From ANME-2 cluster archaeon (GTDB taxonomy: Archaea > Halobacteriota > Methanosarcinia > Methanosarcinales > Methanocomedenaceae): a stretch of 15,025 bases of DNA. Below the pieces are notes generated by a model. It was not told the origin of the DNA. It saw only the letters and a list, made by a program, of their open reading frames with translations, and ran no database searches. This document shows, piece by piece, positions 1-6,238 of the stretch (the stretch's first letter is position 1; every line of letters starts with the position of its first letter). The translations under genes were made by a program, and so were the position numbers. The stretch covers positions 1-15,025 of the forward strand of contig JAMJFV010000036.1 of the NCBI GenBank assembly GCA_023544495.1. The letters run 5' to 3'.

Positions 1-291
1 GATATCCAGCGTAATTCAGTCTGGGTATCCCATATTATTTCTATGACACCGCCATTCAAGGTGGTCTACTCAAATAATCCACTTGTCATCTGCCTTTTTG
101 AAGAGGCTGGAATTGACGTGAAGCAGTCTCCAATGTTCCAGCGGGAGCAGTATTCTGGTACAGAGATACGCAGAAGGATGGTAACAGGAGATGACTGGGA
201 ATCCTTAGTTCCTTCTTCTACGGTAGATATAATTAAAGAGATCGGCGGCGTGGAGAGGTTGAAGTCAATCTCTGGCAGGGATTCAATATAA
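1..291 (+). CDS. nadM: Nicotinamide-nucleotide adenylyltransferase, archaeal type (C-terminal part)
   Basis: This is the last 96 residues of an archaeal NMN adenylyltransferase, which joins NMN and ATP to make NAD+ in the cytoplasm. The reading frame is open to the left edge, so the gene starts outside the window and the ATG at 43 is an internal methionine. Visible family hallmarks are VVYSNNPLV (residues 21-29 of the fragment), LFEEAG, and the phosphate-binding motif SGTEIRRRM (52-60), followed by WESLVP and a terminal helix. The family is usually about 170-185 residues, so roughly the first half, with the HxGH nucleotide-binding motif, lies upstream. It converges on cofC with only 16 bases between the two stop codons. 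The family call is confident from remembered archaeal NadM sequences. Confidence 0.9.
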   Translation, partial: DIQRNSVWVSHIISMTPPFKVVYSNNPLVICLFEEAGIDVKQSPMFQREQYSGTEIRRRMVTGDDWESLVPSSTVDIIKEIGGVERLKSISGRDSI

Positions 292-307
292 GGAATACTA
301 TTTAGCG

Positions 308-964
308 TTAATTCTTATTTTCAAAATACAGTGTTCCCGTACATGTATCAAGTGAAATGCCAAGGTTCTTAATATATTCAACAGCGCTTCCCCGTCCATG
401 TATCAATAATTCAATAAGGTCGTTGGGTTCATCCATATCGGTACTGACCATGAACGAATCAAAGATATCCACATCAAGCCCTGCCTCCTTTGATATTCTT
501 ACGTGGTCCAGAAAACTTATACCGTAATAATCTACGCGGAATTCATCAGGTCGCCGGATAAGTAAAGCATTGGTCCCTCCACGTGAACCGGGGGCGATAA
601 TAACATCTCCTTTAAGTCCGATCATCTGGTGTATCTGCTTTTTCGTGACGAGGGGCATATCGGCCATTATTATAAGTATTTCATCATTTGTATGGCTGGA
701 TGCTTTTTCCAGGTATTCGTTTAATGCATTGTTCAGGTTTTTATCGCTCACAAGTAAATTAACATTTGACGGGTAATTATTATTAATAATACTGGATATG
801 GATGAATGTAAAATATCAATATCAGTGAATACATCAGATTCGAGAAGTGCATTAACTACGTCGTGCAGCATCTTCATTGCAAATTCTTCTCTCTGGTTTT
901 TTGAAAGCACTCCAGATAAACGTGACTTCGCATTATCTTTCTTGAATGGAATCACAGCTCTCAT
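308..964 (-). CDS. cofC: 2-phospho-L-lactate guanylyltransferase (coenzyme F420 biosynthesis)
   Basis: CofC activates 2-phospho-L-lactate (or a related phospho-acid) with GTP, giving the guanylylated intermediate that CofD transfers to Fo to make F420. The 218-residue protein begins MRAVIPFK and has the nucleotidyltransferase signature NAKSRLS (11-17), an ADMPL metal/nucleotide strand (101-105), GGTNALL (129-135), and STDMDEPNDL near 174-183. Length is normal for the methanogen family. The ATG at 964 has no clear Shine-Dalgarno. It lies 49 bases downstream of the ADP-ribosylglycohydrolase gene on the same strand and could be co-transcribed with it. A generic molybdenum-cofactor-type nucleotidyltransferase is the only realistic alternative and is less likely. 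Confidence 0.92.
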   Translation of the reverse strand: MRAVIPFKKDNAKSRLSGVLSKNQREEFAMKMLHDVVNALLESDVFTDIDILHSSISSIINNNYPSNVNLLVSDKNLNNALNEYLEKASSHTNDEILIIMADMPLVTKKQIHQMIGLKGDVIIAPGSRGGTNALLIRRPDEFRVDYYGISFLDHVRISKEAGLDVDIFDSFMVSTDMDEPNDLIELLIHGRGSAVEYIKNLGISLDTCTGTLYFENKN

Positions 965-988
965 ACAATTATCAGCTCTCGAGTGTAC

Positions 989-1017
989 CTAAACATCATA
1001 CTGTATATTATGTTTAG
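989..1017. repeat. 8-bp inverted repeat at the ADP-ribosylglycohydrolase stop
   Basis: ctaaacat (989-996) and atgtttag (1010-1017) are perfect inverted copies separated by 13 bases. The right arm overlaps the TAA stop of the minus-strand ADP-ribosylglycohydrolase gene (1014-1016), and the whole element lies upstream of cofC. In RNA it would form a short hairpin in the intergenic space. There is no following T-run, so an RNA-processing or operator role is as likely as termination. It may also be chance in AT-rich DNA. Confidence 0.35.
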
Positions 1018-1949
1018 CTATTTCCCCACAGTTCCAAAGCTATAGATTCAATTTCGTCACGGTTTTCAAGCCTGTCAAGCCATTTTTTCGGGATTGCATC
1101 AACGCCAAGATATGCACCGCTGATTGCTCCTGCAATACATGCTATTGAGTCAGTGTCCCCGCCAGCATTGATCGCTGTGATAAGGGTCTTGGGGAAATCC
1201 AGGGGATTTTTTGTAAAACAATAAAGTGCGCAAGGTACTACATCAATTGCCATGATGGAAGTACCAAGAATGGAAAAAGCATTGATCTCTGGTATATGTC
1301 TCACTTTATCTATGGACTGTATTTTATCAGCCATTTTTATACTATATTTTCGCGCAAGGTCAGATGTTGTCTTTATGATAACGTCAGGATCGGTGTTCGT
1401 TACTGCCATAGAAACAGCTGCAGCTACTGCTACAGCACCGGCAATGGATTCCGGATTTTTATGGGTTGGCAATGAAGACATCCGGGCTGTTTCCTCTGTC
1501 TTATCGGGTCTGCCAGGGTATAACAGTCCTATTGGAGATGCTCTCATTGCTGAACCACATGTAGGTGAATCTTCCCCGGATTCTTTCCATCCTGTACCGT
1601 CGGCCAGATGCCTGCATGCTGTTAGACTGGTAGTTCCCCATCCCCTGTTCAGTTCAGGCAGTCTCATAATTATCAGGTAATGCTCCAACAATCGTTGTGA
1701 GAAATCCTCCGGATCGAATTTGCCCATTGCTATTATAGAACGTGCAAGAATTATTGTCTGTTCAGTATCATCTGTATATTGACCGGGTCTCAATGTTTCG
1801 TTATTACTTCCAGGTCTGCCTCTGCCATAATCAAATACGACATTGAATTTGATCTTTATCTCAGCGGGCTTCATCCCTTCGGTTTGCATTCCCAGTGCGT
1901 CTCCTATGGCACTTCCCAAAAGACACCCGGTAAATTTATTTCTATACAT
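1014..1949 (-). CDS. ADP-ribosylglycohydrolase (DraG/ARH family)
   Basis: This 311-residue protein belongs to the binuclear Mg/Mn ADP-ribosylglycohydrolase family, which removes ADP-ribose from proteins or hydrolyses related ADP-ribosyl compounds. Visible motifs are GSAIGDALG (12-20), QYTDDT (57-62; metal-binding Thr-Asp-Asp), CGSAMRASPIGL (131-142), a conserved His at 163, and NAGGDTDS (261-268; second metal site). Length is typical. The central motif reads CGSAMR rather than the commoner GNGAAMR type, so the substrate cannot be named. The ATG at 1949 has no Shine-Dalgarno; a possible 10-codon leader ORF lies just upstream (1953-1985). Neighbouring nadM makes the NAD+ that ADP-ribose derives from, but the two genes face each other and are not one operon. 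The family is clear, the substrate unknown. Confidence 0.88.
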   Translation of the reverse strand: MYRNKFTGCLLGSAIGDALGMQTEGMKPAEIKIKFNVVFDYGRGRPGSNNETLRPGQYTDDTEQTIILARSIIAMGKFDPEDFSQRLLEHYLIIMRLPELNRGWGTTSLTACRHLADGTGWKESGEDSPTCGSAMRASPIGLLYPGRPDKTEETARMSSLPTHKNPESIAGAVAVAAAVSMAVTNTDPDVIIKTTSDLARKYSIKMADKIQSIDKVRHIPEINAFSILGTSIMAIDVVPCALYCFTKNPLDFPKTLITAINAGGDTDSIACIAGAISGAYLGVDAIPKKWLDRLENRDEIESIALELWGNS

Positions 1950-2129
1950 ATATTAAATGGATTGCTTTTGACTCAATAAATCCATCGGTTTTGATTATTC
2001 AGTGTATTGTATAACTATGATTATGAAATTAGTTTTATATAAATTATATATTAATATTTCTATATATCAAATTATATTTTACACTATTATATACCAATAT
2101 TTATAAAAACATCATTATACTATTGGCTT

Positions 2130-2151
2130 AAAAATTGTATAAAAATTGTAT
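2130..2151. repeat. 11-bp tandem duplication
   Basis: aaaaattgtat occurs twice head to tail (2130-2140 and 2141-2151). It is short and in very AT-rich DNA, so replication slippage is a sufficient explanation. No function is implied. Confidence 0.5.
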
Positions 2152-2355
2152 ATTCCATGATATATATTCTATTGTATCTATTCTTTTTTATATACTATAA
2201 ATTAGATATATTAATAAATACATTAAAATTTATAGATGCAATAATATATAATATGTACGATTATTGTGGCCTTATTTACATTACTCATTCAACATTACAC
2301 CATTCTTTTAAATATGGTACAAAAAAAATAGAATGTATAATTTTATAAGGCTATA

Positions 2356-2364
2356 TTTATAAAT
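2356..2364 (+). promoter_or_regulatory. TATA-like element ahead of the GC-richer island
   Basis: TTTATAAAT matches the archaeal TATA consensus. Transcription normally begins about 25 bases downstream of such a box, which here would be near 2386, close to where base composition changes at the island's left edge. The surrounding DNA is so AT-rich that chance matches are common, and no convincing BRE precedes it. Confidence 0.25.
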
Positions 2365-2385
2365 AATAAAATACATCACTAAGTA

Positions 2386-2675
2386 CTACCCTTTTAATAT
2401 CAAAAACACTGGTTTACGCATAGGGTAACAAGTGCACACACAAACAGAATTCTTTTATCATATACATATATTGTATGGGAATGCTCGAATACCGAATCCA
2501 ATTATGTCATAGAAATTATTATTTTGTAGATCATCGGGGGGTTGTAAGTCATGAACACCATATTACTATAGTCTTTGGAATGACTGAGTCCACAAAAACA
2601 CCCCACAAAAATGCGACCCACTGTCAGGATTAGAGACTATAGGAATACGAGATGTTAGATTGATACCATCTAATA
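2386..2675 (+). ncRNA. Candidate structured non-coding RNA (GC-richer island)
   Basis: Within a roughly 10% G+C gap, bases 2531-2640 are about 43% G+C and 2401-2460 about 37%. No reading frame of useful length crosses the stretch. A 9-bp perfect stem, CTATAGTCT (2566-2574) with AGACTATAG (2634-2642), extends inward by four pairs (three of them G-U) and then by TGAC (2581-2584) with GTCA (2623-2626). The loop holds two copies of ccacaaaaa (2590-2598, 2603-2611). gggttgt (2539-2545) could pair with gcgaccc (2613-2619) in the loop as a pseudoknot. A second hairpin, ttagat/atctaa, is at 2655-2673. GC islands in AT-rich archaeal gaps often mark RNA genes. I recognise no known RNA family; boundaries and strand are guesses, and a decayed gene is possible. 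Confidence 0.3.
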
Positions 2676-3006
2676 ATATGATATAAAATGGAGCATAATT
2701 CATATATATATTACTCCCCGTAATATATACCATATAAAATATTACAATTACAGTATATGACTAAATATCCAGGTAATTTTATTAATTAACATAATATAAT
2801 AGAATTATAAACATAAATATCGATTAATTTTTTAGAAAATATAATAAAAATAAATATAATATAATTTGTATAAAAATCAATAATATTATATTTTATTATA
2901 TTATAACAAGAGGATATCAAAATTTATATAATAATTGACTAATTATATATAATAGCATTATTTTTAGTAAGTTTATGTTCCGCAGAAAAATAAAATCATT
3001 TATATA

Positions 3007-3046
3007 ACGTAATATAAAAGTTAATGACGTAATATAAAAGTTAATG
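3007..3046. repeat. 20-bp perfect tandem duplication
   Basis: The unit acgtaatataaaagttaatg occurs twice with no spacer (3007-3026 and 3027-3046), about 170 bases upstream of the DUF2551-like gene. Exact identity over 20 bases suggests either a recent slippage event or a doubled protein-binding site. Only two copies exist, so it is not a tandem-repeat array. Confidence 0.8.
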
Positions 3047-3175
3047 AGTTTATGATTTATATCTAAAAATGATTTTTACAAATATTAATACAATATCGCG
3101 GAAAAAATGAGGATTACTATATGATAATAATAATAATGGAAAAATAGAAATCTATTTATAGAGTTAAAATCAAAA

Positions 3176-3211
3176 GATATATTTACTGAGTACATCCTTA
3201 ACCGAACGGAG
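3176..3211 (+). promoter_or_regulatory. Possible promoter and RBS of the DUF2551-like gene
   Basis: GATATATTTA begins at 3176 and could serve as a TATA box, giving a start near 3205. GGAG at 3208-3211 is the only Shine-Dalgarno-like string. It is 2 bases from the ATG at 3214 but 8 bases from the in-frame ATG at 3220. The spacing favours 3220 as the real start, unless the message is nearly leaderless. Confidence 0.3.
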
Positions 3212-3213
3212 CA

Positions 3214-3546
3214 ATGGATATGGGATCACTTAAAGAAATGATCAAAAAACGCCTTGAAAAATATATTGAATTGGATACCAATGGAATTCGAAATTTCATA
3301 CTGAATATATTTTTACATGTAAAGGAAGCTACTGTCGATGTAGTTTATAAAATTCTCTCTCAGAAATATGACGTATCACATAATATGGTAGCTTCAATGA
3401 TAGGGTATATTCACTCAAAACTGGGAATACTGAACGCTCATAAAGAATCCTACAAGACCACAATTGTATATTCACTAAAAGATGATTATATTGATATGGT
3501 CAAAACTTTACTGAAAATACCGGTTTCCAGTGCCATATCAGTATAG
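3214..3546 (+). CDS. DUF2551-like small archaeal protein, winged-helix-like
   Basis: This 110-residue protein resembles the uncharacterised archaeal DUF2551 family, known mainly from methanogens. The recognisable core runs from LEKYIELDTNGIRNFIL (about 14-30) through VKEATVDVVYKILSQKYDVS (36-55) to NMVASMIGYIHSKLGIL (57-73), ending in YKTTIVYSLKDDYID (79-93). The helix pattern with a YDVSHNMVASMIGYIHSKLGI stretch looks like a helix-turn-helix followed by a wing, so DNA binding is plausible but not shown. No catalytic motif is visible. The ATG at 3220 (third codon) is an equally good start on Shine-Dalgarno spacing. It stands after the AT-rich gap and 61 bases ahead of another small winged-helix-like gene on the same strand. 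Family assignment is from memory. Confidence 0.72.
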   Translation: MDMGSLKEMIKKRLEKYIELDTNGIRNFILNIFLHVKEATVDVVYKILSQKYDVSHNMVASMIGYIHSKLGILNAHKESYKTTIVYSLKDDYIDMVKTLLKIPVSSAISV

Positions 3547-3607
3547 TGTTAGGATTTTTAAGTCCTGATATTTCATCTATTCTCTATAGCGCACAGCAGT
3601 TATATCT

Positions 3608-4009
3608 ATGACATATGTAAAAGATGCACCACGAACTTCAACAACTATAAGGGTACGATCGGATGCCAATAGTCGTATAAGTCGTTCACGTGATCCATTT
3701 TATGAACTAATGCGCAGACTTTTCCAGGAAGAAAAAACAGCCCTGATTGGTAAAAAATTTGTAATGTTAATAGATGACAGGCAGAAAAAGAATGAACCAA
3801 TAAAGACCAGTGAATGGAAACAAACATCGGAAGAACTGGGTATTGGAAGGGCTTCATTTTATTCCATGAGGAATAAATTACTGGGTGCCGGCCTTATCAG
3901 TAACAAGAACGGTGAATACCGGCTCTCGGGCCAGTTCAGTAAAGATACCAATGATATGGCTGTATGGTGGTGGTCAGCGATGATGAATAATGACCCTGAG
4001 AATCTTTAA
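3608..4009 (+). CDS. Small basic winged-helix-like protein, function unknown
   Basis: This 133-residue, basic protein has no enzyme motif. Its N-terminal third is Arg/Ser-rich (RTSTTIRVRSDANSRISRSRD, 9-29); the TTIRV strand faintly recalls ribbon-helix-helix proteins. Residues about 66-106 look like a winged helix: EWKQTSEELGIGRASFYSMRNKLLGAGLI, with GEYRLSG as the wing strand. A Trp-rich tail (VWWWSAMM, 119-126) follows. I recall similar conserved proteins in Methanosarcina but no function. The ATG at 3608 has no Shine-Dalgarno; gttatatct just upstream is too close to act as its TATA box, so transcription with the DUF2551-like gene is possible. The TAA stop shares three bases with the TAA stop of the opposing HD-domain gene. 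DNA-binding regulation is a reasonable guess only. Confidence 0.7.
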   Translation: MTYVKDAPRTSTTIRVRSDANSRISRSRDPFYELMRRLFQEEKTALIGKKFVMLIDDRQKKNEPIKTSEWKQTSEELGIGRASFYSMRNKLLGAGLISNKNGEYRLSGQFSKDTNDMAVWWWSAMMNNDPENL

Positions 4010-4521
4010 CCCATCATTTCATCAATATATGACCCCAATTTAATTGTTCTCTCAATAATGCTTTCATGCATTCCCTTTTTCCTGAGAGCATCTACTTCTT
4101 CTGTAATAGAAACGACATGATCATCGTCAACCATATTGTCTGCATGGGCAACTATTTTTTCTTCAAGGGTCGTGGGCATATAATTTCCAGGGGGCAGCCC
4201 AAAAGTCAGAGCTTCAGTTTCCGGAATACCTGCACCGATATGGGTTTCAATTATACGAATAATAGCTGGATGTAAACCATATTCCTTTCCAAGACGTGCT
4301 CCTTCAACGGCATGTTGTATGTCATAGGTGACAGAACGACCAATGTCATGTAAAAGTGCCCCGATAAAGACCAGTTCCACATCCACTTGATATCCATTGC
4401 ATTGTATGTTCTGTGCGATCTCTTTCGCATGATCTGCCACAGTAAGACAGTGTTTCAAAACTCTCTCGCTACATCCTGAAATTCTCAGTAGCTCAAGTGC
4501 TTCTGATTTATCTGGTTTCAA
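4006..4521 (-). CDS. HD-domain protein (TIGR00295-like), predicted metal-dependent phosphohydrolase
   Basis: This 171-residue protein matches the archaeal HDIG/HD family of small predicted phosphohydrolases. The metal-binding set is visible: H24 in VLKHCLTVADHA, the HD pair H58-D59 in GALLHDIGR, H70, H94 in IETHIGAG, and D128 in IVAHADNMV. Substrates of this archaeal subfamily are not established; cyclic or free nucleotides are usual for HD enzymes. The start is a TTG at 4519-4521 that overlaps the tfe stop by four bases (TTGA), so translation is probably coupled to tfe. I remember the HD gene near tfe, sometimes with a tRNA 2'-O-methylase gene (trm56), in other archaea; trm56 is absent here. 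Its stop codon overlaps that of the converging plus-strand gene. Confidence 0.85.
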   Translation of the reverse strand: MKPDKSEALELLRISGCSERVLKHCLTVADHAKEIAQNIQCNGYQVDVELVFIGALLHDIGRSVTYDIQHAVEGARLGKEYGLHPAIIRIIETHIGAGIPETEALTFGLPPGNYMPTTLEEKIVAHADNMVDDDHVVSITEEVDALRKKGMHESIIERTIKLGSYIDEMMG

Positions 4522-5012
4522 TTGTTCTGCAACTCTTGGATACGTTTTCTCAAGCTTTGTTTGACCATTTCATTATCTTCAAAGATAACTTCTTCACCAC
4601 AACTTGGACAAAGATATTCCGTTTCTGCCACAATGTTAAAAACAAACCTACCGCAATTGTTCACACAGATGTAGAACATATTCTCCTCTTCAAATTCGAG
4701 CTTTGCCTTGAGATTGTTCACTAATTTTTTCGTTTCATGTTCGAGCAGTTCATTTATCCCGCTCATATCGATCTTCCATAAATATGTGAGCCAGCCACTA
4801 TCTTTATTCCTTTCACGTCTGTACGTTGCAAGCCTGTTCTCAAAGAGTATATATAAAGTACGCCTGACAATATTCAAAGGAACTTCAGTCACTATCGATA
4901 CGTCTTCGTCCGTGACCTCACTTTCAGGCATTTTCAGGACAACATCCATCCCTTCTTCGCCCACGAGATTCAAGATAAGTCCCCGAATAGCCATGTTATC
5001 CAAATCTACCAA
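4518..5012 (-). CDS. tfe: Transcription factor E, alpha subunit (TFE)
   Basis: TFE is the archaeal counterpart of TFIIE-alpha; it binds RNA polymerase and helps open the promoter and stabilise the initiation complex. With the chosen start the protein has 164 residues. An N-terminal winged helix (about 1-80) includes VPLNIVRRTLYILFENRLA and GWLTYLW, and a C-terminal zinc ribbon has C116, C120, C135 and C138 (C-x3-C and C-x2-C, as I recall in Methanosarcina). The open frame extends to 5138, but its first 42 codons lie in the end of the ATP-grasp gene and do not look like TFE. A TTG at 5010-5012 preceded by AGGTGAT gives MVDLDNMAIRGLI, which aligns with remembered TFE N-termini. It lies 34 bases behind the ATP-grasp gene and overlaps the HD gene by four. 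Confidence 0.93.
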   Translation of the reverse strand: MVDLDNMAIRGLILNLVGEEGMDVVLKMPESEVTDEDVSIVTEVPLNIVRRTLYILFENRLATYRRERNKDSGWLTYLWKIDMSGINELLEHETKKLVNNLKAKLEFEEENMFYICVNNCGRFVFNIVAETEYLCPSCGEEVIFEDNEMVKQSLRKRIQELQNN

Positions 5013-5015
5013 CTT

Positions 5016-5022
5016 ATCACCT
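5016..5022 (-). promoter_or_regulatory. Shine-Dalgarno that fixes the tfe start
   Basis: On the minus strand AGGTGAT (complement of 5016-5022) complements the archaeal 16S 3' end and lies 3 bases before the TTG at 5010-5012. No such site precedes the first ATG of the frame at 5138. Together with homology of the following residues it supports the TTG start. Confidence 0.75.
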
Positions 5023-5046
5023 AACCTAATTTGACCTGTTATGGCA

Positions 5047-6228
5047 TTAATCTTCCGTGTTATCTTTGTATAATATATCAACAAGCCTGGCAACGAAGGA
5101 ATTAACCTGCTGTACCACCTGTTGCCTGCTATCTCCACAGGAAATAAATGAAACTACGGGTTCATTTATTTCAACCACGGTCCCTTCAGGAGGAACGTCA
5201 ACACCATTACCAGACTTTAAGCATAGGAGTAAATACTCATATACTTTCTTACTTACCGTAAACTTGCGAGACGCAAAGAATATAGTCTTAATCGAATAAT
5301 TCCGGTAACGTGCAGGGGCAGGCAGTATATTTTCAAAGGCATCAATATGTGCCTGGAAGACATTTATACCGGTTGCATTTTCCACTGTATCAATACTTCC
5401 CTGGAACCTTGCATTAATTTCAAGTACAACCGGGCCCTGTTCGGTAATAATAAAGTCCACGCCATTTGAACCCATGAGCTGGAATTCAATTGCCAGTTTT
5501 ACGGAGGTATTGCAAATCAATGTGCTGTAATCGGATTCATACGGGGTGATATTACCGCAGTAAGCAAAAGGCATACGGGTGAGCCATTCCAGGCCGGCCA
5601 GTTGTTCGTTGACTGCAATAGCAATAGCCTGTTGCCCTGTGGAAATGACCGATACGCTCGCAAGCGTGCCTTTGACAAATTCCTGGATAAGATATCTGTC
5701 TTTGTTCGTGCCGATTTCATGGAGCAACTTCGTAAGGTCGCAGGCATTATGTACGAGAACGTTTTCTATACCACCGGCCCCTGTAATTGGTTTTATCATG
5801 ACTGGATATCCTGCAGTCCAGTCTTCCTGAGCTGTTATGGAATCCAGGGGCAATGTGTAAGGGTGCCTTATGTCCATTTCCTTGAGTTTGTGTGCAAGCC
5901 ATACCTTGTTTGATATATTGGCAATGATTTCAGGGAAATTATTGAACACCGGTGTTTTCTGATCAATAATGTTACGTATCCAGTGTGCCAGATGTTCAAA
6001 CCCGGGGCCAAGCACAACGCCGTCTACCGGAAGCAGGGGAGATGTTGCTGCTGCAATTTCATCCAGGTCCATATGATGCACATCTTGTATGGTACATACG
6101 ACGGCTTTAGATGCACATTCCATCAGATCAATATCATTAAAAGTGCTCATAGTATGAACCGTGTGTCCGGCTCGTGCAGCTGAACAGGCAATATGGCGTG
6201 TGTTAAAACCAATGATCAGGATTTTCAT
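5047..6228 (-). CDS. ATP-grasp ligase, predicted carboligase (COG2232-like)
   Basis: This 393-residue protein is an ATP-grasp enzyme, which couples ATP hydrolysis to joining a carboxylate with an amine or thiol through an acyl-phosphate. The N-terminal domain starts MKILIIGFNTRHIACSAARAG, typical of archaeal proteins grouped as predicted carboligases. The ATP-grasp core shows VMIKP (K146), the GAGG loop (150-153), IQEFV (E183), and the metal ligands D258 (GVDFI), E270 and N272 (LEINARFQGS). The true substrate is unknown. The frame is open 44 codons further upstream to 6360, but those codons overlap the antiporter gene, and MKILIIGFN is a proper Rossmann-like start. The ATG is 10 bases after the antiporter stop without a Shine-Dalgarno, suggesting coupling or reinitiation. 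Confidence 0.85.
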   Translation of the reverse strand: MKILIIGFNTRHIACSAARAGHTVHTMSTFNDIDLMECASKAVVCTIQDVHHMDLDEIAAATSPLLPVDGVVLGPGFEHLAHWIRNIIDQKTPVFNNFPEIIANISNKVWLAHKLKEMDIRHPYTLPLDSITAQEDWTAGYPVMIKPITGAGGIENVLVHNACDLTKLLHEIGTNKDRYLIQEFVKGTLASVSVISTGQQAIAIAVNEQLAGLEWLTRMPFAYCGNITPYESDYSTLICNTSVKLAIEFQLMGSNGVDFIITEQGPVVLEINARFQGSIDTVENATGINVFQAHIDAFENILPAPARYRNYSIKTIFFASRKFTVSKKVYEYLLLCLKSGNGVDVPPEGTVVEINEPVVSFISCGDSRQQVVQQVNSFVARLVDILYKDNTED

Positions 6229-6238
6229 GAGGATAAAA

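Larger units (their letters stand above)
1950..3213. other. Long AT-rich intergenic region
   Basis: About 1.26 kb without a convincing gene separates the divergent ADP-ribosylglycohydrolase and DUF2551-like genes. Most of it is extremely AT-rich; two 60-base rows that I counted (2161-2220 and 2821-2880) are about 10% and 8% G+C. All open frames are short and made of Ile/Tyr/Lys/Leu codons, as expected by chance. It contains a GC-richer island (about 2381-2675), an 11-bp tandem repeat (2130-2151), a 20-bp tandem duplication (3007-3046) and several TATA-like strings. No tRNA, transposase remnant, CRISPR repeat or Orc1/Cdc6-linked origin is seen. Confidence 0.8.

Noticed and set aside
1252..1680. 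142-codon frame antisense to the ADP-ribosylglycohydrolase gene
   Set aside because: Lies wholly within a well-supported gene on the other strand and shows no family resemblance.
2157..2348. 63-codon plus-strand frame in the AT-rich gap
   Set aside because: Composed almost entirely of Ile, Tyr, Leu and Lys codons as expected from AT-rich DNA, with no Shine-Dalgarno and no recognisable family; the 3' half merges into featureless sequence.
2470..2510. T-arm-like string suggesting a tRNA
   Set aside because: gctcgaatacc only vaguely recalls a T-loop; there are no paired arms, acceptor stem or anticodon loop around it.
2551..2590. C/D-box RNA (atgaac as box C, ctga as box D)
   Set aside because: The box C match is poor, there is no convincing C'/D' pair, and ctga lies in a segment that pairs in the hairpin.
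2001..3213. Replication origin in the AT-rich gap
   Set aside because: No Orc1/Cdc6 gene is nearby and no repeated origin-recognition boxes were seen; only a single 20-bp tandem pair.
5013..5138. Upstream extension of tfe to the ATG at 5138
   Set aside because: The 42 extra codons overlap the ATP-grasp gene, lack a Shine-Dalgarno and do not resemble TFE N-termini; the TTG at 5010-5012 fits better.
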